Below are positions 61,032-64,000 of a DNA stretch of 64,000 nucleotides, piece after piece (position 1 is the first letter of the stretch; each line of letters opens with the position of its first letter). The translations under genes were made by a program, and so were the position numbers. The notes beneath the pieces are model-generated. The model was not told where the DNA came from and searched no databases. It saw only the letters and a program-made list of their open reading frames with translations. Source of the stretch: Loxodes magnus (taxonomy: Eukaryota > Ciliophora > Karyorelictea > Loxodida > Loxodidae); contig CAMPDV010001293.1 in NCBI GenBank assembly GCA_946699065.1, forward strand, positions 62,001 to 126,000, in the 5' to 3' direction.

Positions 61032-61670
61032 AAATTCAACTTACAAAACAACTATATTGAAGCTAAAAGAGCTAATTAAATATATAAGCAAACTCATACT
61101 TAATTTGGGACAATCAATTAATAAGCCTTCATAATAAAGCCAGCTATCTATGCAAAAAGTTTTAAAACTATCTGCTAAAATTTAAGAAAAATAAAGAAAA
61201 AATTAATTCTTCTCAATGAAAATCATAAAGATATGTTTCAATAGCTAATAATTATTTACCCTAGACAAAAAAGATAAATTAATTGTAACCAAGAGAAATA
61301 AGAAAATTTTGTTGATTCATGAGAAAATTTAGTGTTTAGCAAATATTTAAACTTGAAAATAATAATAGATTTATTTTGGCAACCAAAGAATAAATTAAAT
61401 ATATACAAATAATTAAGAAATTCTTACCTAACCATTATCATACTTATAAGGTTTTGAAATGGAACTATTTAAAATAGAAAAGAAGGAATAATCAGAAAAT
61501 GTATAGATAAGAAATGCTGTTGAAGAGGAAGTGATGTATGAAACTTTTAAATTTAAATGTCTTTAATTGGAAGAAGAAACTCTTACAATTAAAGATGTCC
61601 AATAATCCTTTTAGTTTAAATATTAATATTAAAATGCATAATAAATAGATAAATTTACTTTTAAGTAATA
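61032..61670 (+). mobile_element. LINE linker fragment in the second repeat
   Basis: Counterpart of 22424-23060, with one extra A near 61358. Confidence 0.55.
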
Positions 61671-61697
61671 TATTTTAGTTTAGTTTAGTTTCTTACT

Positions 61698-62837
61698 TCA
61701 TTAATCTAGCTACTTAAAGATGAATATATCTTCTCTGAATCCGCTGTCATCTCTATACAAAGCTCCAGAAGAATACATATAGGCATATAAATATTTTTTA
61801 TTTTCATATTCAAATATAGCAGTTTATTCTTCGTAAGTAAGACTTCAAAAACAACCTTCGCTAATTTCTTTAATATTACTATATTTGAAAAATTTTATTT
61901 TGCTCATATCACAATTTGGCTTCCTCACTTTTATTCCATTTTCCGTCTATTATAAGCATCATGTTCCTAAATTTTCTTAAATATTTCTTTATAGTTTTTT
62001 CCCTTTTTATTCGTAGCCTTTTTAAGGTGGAGATAAAATTCTAATACCTGATAATGGTTTTTCTTAGTTAAGATAATAAATCAACTTTTCAGTTGTAACT
62101 CCTCTATTGCTTGAAAATACATATCCTTCATTTTCATTATCAGTATATTCGTAAACATGTTCTAATCATGCATAATCATCACTATTTTTAAGATTCGATA
62201 CTATATCATACTTTGCTAAAAAGAATGGAATTTAAGAAAGTTTGCTTTTCTAGGATTACTACTATCTTAACTAATCCCAAGCAAATAAAAACTTAAGAGA
62301 GTTATTTTTCTTTAGTACTTAAGTGAATACTCCTTTAGTATATATAATATCATTCTCTTGTTCACGTATCAATCCAACGCATCCCATTACCTTCCTTTCA
62401 CTTTTTGTCGCTGAAGATGATCATTTGAAGTTACTTTCACTTCATGAAGTAGGAATAGTTTACTTCTCTTTTATATAAGCTGCTTGAAGTCCTATAAAGA
62501 AGTGAATTAAGTTATCTTATTAACTATACACTCCTACAAAATGAAAGTGCTATTCCTATTAGTTATTTTTTTATTCAATAATTCTAAATCCAATTAAGTC
62601 GAAAGTTAAATCCCGATGAAGATATAGATCAAACAAAGAAGTGCTTTTTGAAGAAGGAGTTTGTAAGTAATCATAATGCTTCTTACATGAATAAGGCTTT
62701 TAAAAAAGTACTTTATTTAAAGTTCTTAACTAAGATAACTTTTCTTGGATTTAAGCATCAGGATTTATTGTTTCAATTTACTTTTAAACTTCTTGTTTCT
62801 CTTTTTCGTATTCCTCAATCGACCCACTTTCTTCCAT
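61698..62837 (-). CDS. Family P protein, copy P3 in the second repeat
   Basis: Counterpart of 23089-24228, the same 1140-bp frame in phase. Confidence 0.7.
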
Positions 62838-64000
62838 TTTATAAAATTTAGAAGCGTTACAATAATAAGAGTTGCAAAAACTACTATGAAGTTTAATTAT
62901 TCTATCGAAGTTTAATGTTGCAACTGTTTTTTAGAGATTTAATAAAGGAAAAAAGTGTTTAATTAATAATTTCTTGAGAATGATTAAAGTCTTAAAAATT
63001 GAGAATATTCAGACTAATTATTTATCTTAGATACTTCAATCATTCTCTTATGCATTATTTAGGATATGAATTTATTATTGAAAAGAACATTAATAAAGGT
63101 TTTTATTTTAATATGATAGAAACATTTTAGACTCTTTATTCGTTTAAGATATAACTGAATAAAATATTGTAGATCATTAAATTTAAGTATTATATCATTA
63201 ATTTTATTAATTTAAGTATTTTACCTCTAAAATCTAGTTGGGATATTATGATTTAAGAACATAATGGTCTTTTAGAAGTTTGCTAAGCAAATATTTTTTA
63301 AAGCTATATTTATATGCATGAAAATGAAAGTTGTAATTTCTGAAATAAAATAAAAAATGGTTCTGTTAATTAAGTTTGAAATATAATTAAATATATCTAT
63401 ATTAAGTTATAATTATAAGACTTAAAATCCTATCAATGAAGTTATTGTTATTAATAATAAAATTAAAATTTGTTAATTTTTAGTCTAAGAATTTATTTAT
63501 AATGCTAATAAATATTTAAGAAACAATTTATAGGAATCATACAGTTTATCATAATAAGAATATATAAAAAAGCTTATTTTCATGTTCTCATAGATATATT
63601 ATTGTCCATATCTACTATTTATTCATTTATAAGTTCCTTTTAATCTTTTTTTAGCTTTTTAGATTCTCAGTATTTTAATTGCTTTAACTAGCAATTTATC
63701 ATATATAAATAACTTAGTTTCCTTAGTTCCCTATTTAAAGTGAATTGGAATAAAGAGATAACTTTATATATTTAAAAATAGAATAACTAGAGCCATAAAT
63801 TTAGATTTAATGCTTCTCATATGATATATAGAGTTAGTTTTAATTTATATTTCTATTAATTCAAATATATATTACTTAAATATCATCTTATAATTGAAAT
63901 ATCAGCTAAACAGTAAGGATTTAAAGATTTAAATTCTTATTAATATAGAAATAATTAAAGATGCTTAATTAAAAACTAATTTATTTATTTTTCTTCTTCA

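Larger units (their letters stand above)
43996..64000. repeat. Large direct repeat, copy 2 (matches 5398-25390)
   Basis: Same gene order as copy 1: P1 44747-45955, truncated LINE A 46497-46800, ORF1 fragment about 48200-48480, structured repeat, P2, LINE A, ORF1s, microsatellite, half-LINE, linker fragment, P3 and flank. It is cut by the window end at the position matching 25390, so P4 would follow just outside. Confidence 0.92.

Overview
This is very AT-rich DNA (by eye roughly three quarters A+T or more). It reads as protein only if TAA and TAG mean glutamine, so it is ciliate nuclear DNA. Several independent reading frames also need TGA to mean tryptophan: the AP-endonuclease and reverse-transcriptase domains of two different LINE elements, a LINE ORF1 zinc knuckle, kelch repeats, and a repeated unknown gene family. 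UAR=Gln plus UGA=Trp fits the karyorelict code (NCBI table 27, Loxodes-like) or the Condylostoma code (table 28). The main alternative is Tetrahymena-type germline DNA whose old retroelements have decayed from TGG to TGA. In a code with no dedicated stop, an open frame is weak evidence, so confidence here rests on motifs, paralog conservation and frame length rather than openness. No rRNA, tRNA or CRISPR array was found.

Layout. 1-1008: fragment of a plus-strand LINE. 1009-5397: minus-strand LINE 'B', with ORF1, endonuclease and RT apparently in one frame. 5398-28200: a block rich in repeats, holding four paralogs of an unknown ~375-400-residue gene family ('family P'; P1 plus strand, P2-P4 minus strand), a nearly complete plus-strand LINE 'A' (13640-17562), several LINE fragments, ORF1-only elements, a 5-bp microsatellite and a GC-rich structured repeat. 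28200-36650: the only part that looks like ordinary single-copy gene space. It has a long coiled-coil gene with two tiny introns, a B-box/kelch gene convergent with it, a further coding stretch and a second kelch gene. 36650-38202: AT-rich, little recognisable. 38203-64000: a second, about 98-99% identical copy of 1009-25390, offset by 37.2-38.6 kb. Only the LINE B 5' part is missing there; it is replaced by 2.7 kb of other sequence (41295-43995).

The picture is a large direct, perhaps tandem, duplication in a retroelement-rich region, with family P as the most copied gene. P copies show orientation switches relative to their flanks and a patch of gene conversion between paralogs. The best candidates for something new are family P, the GC-rich structured repeat, the ORF1-only 'half-LINE' with a perfect 14-bp target-site duplication, and the reassigned code itself.
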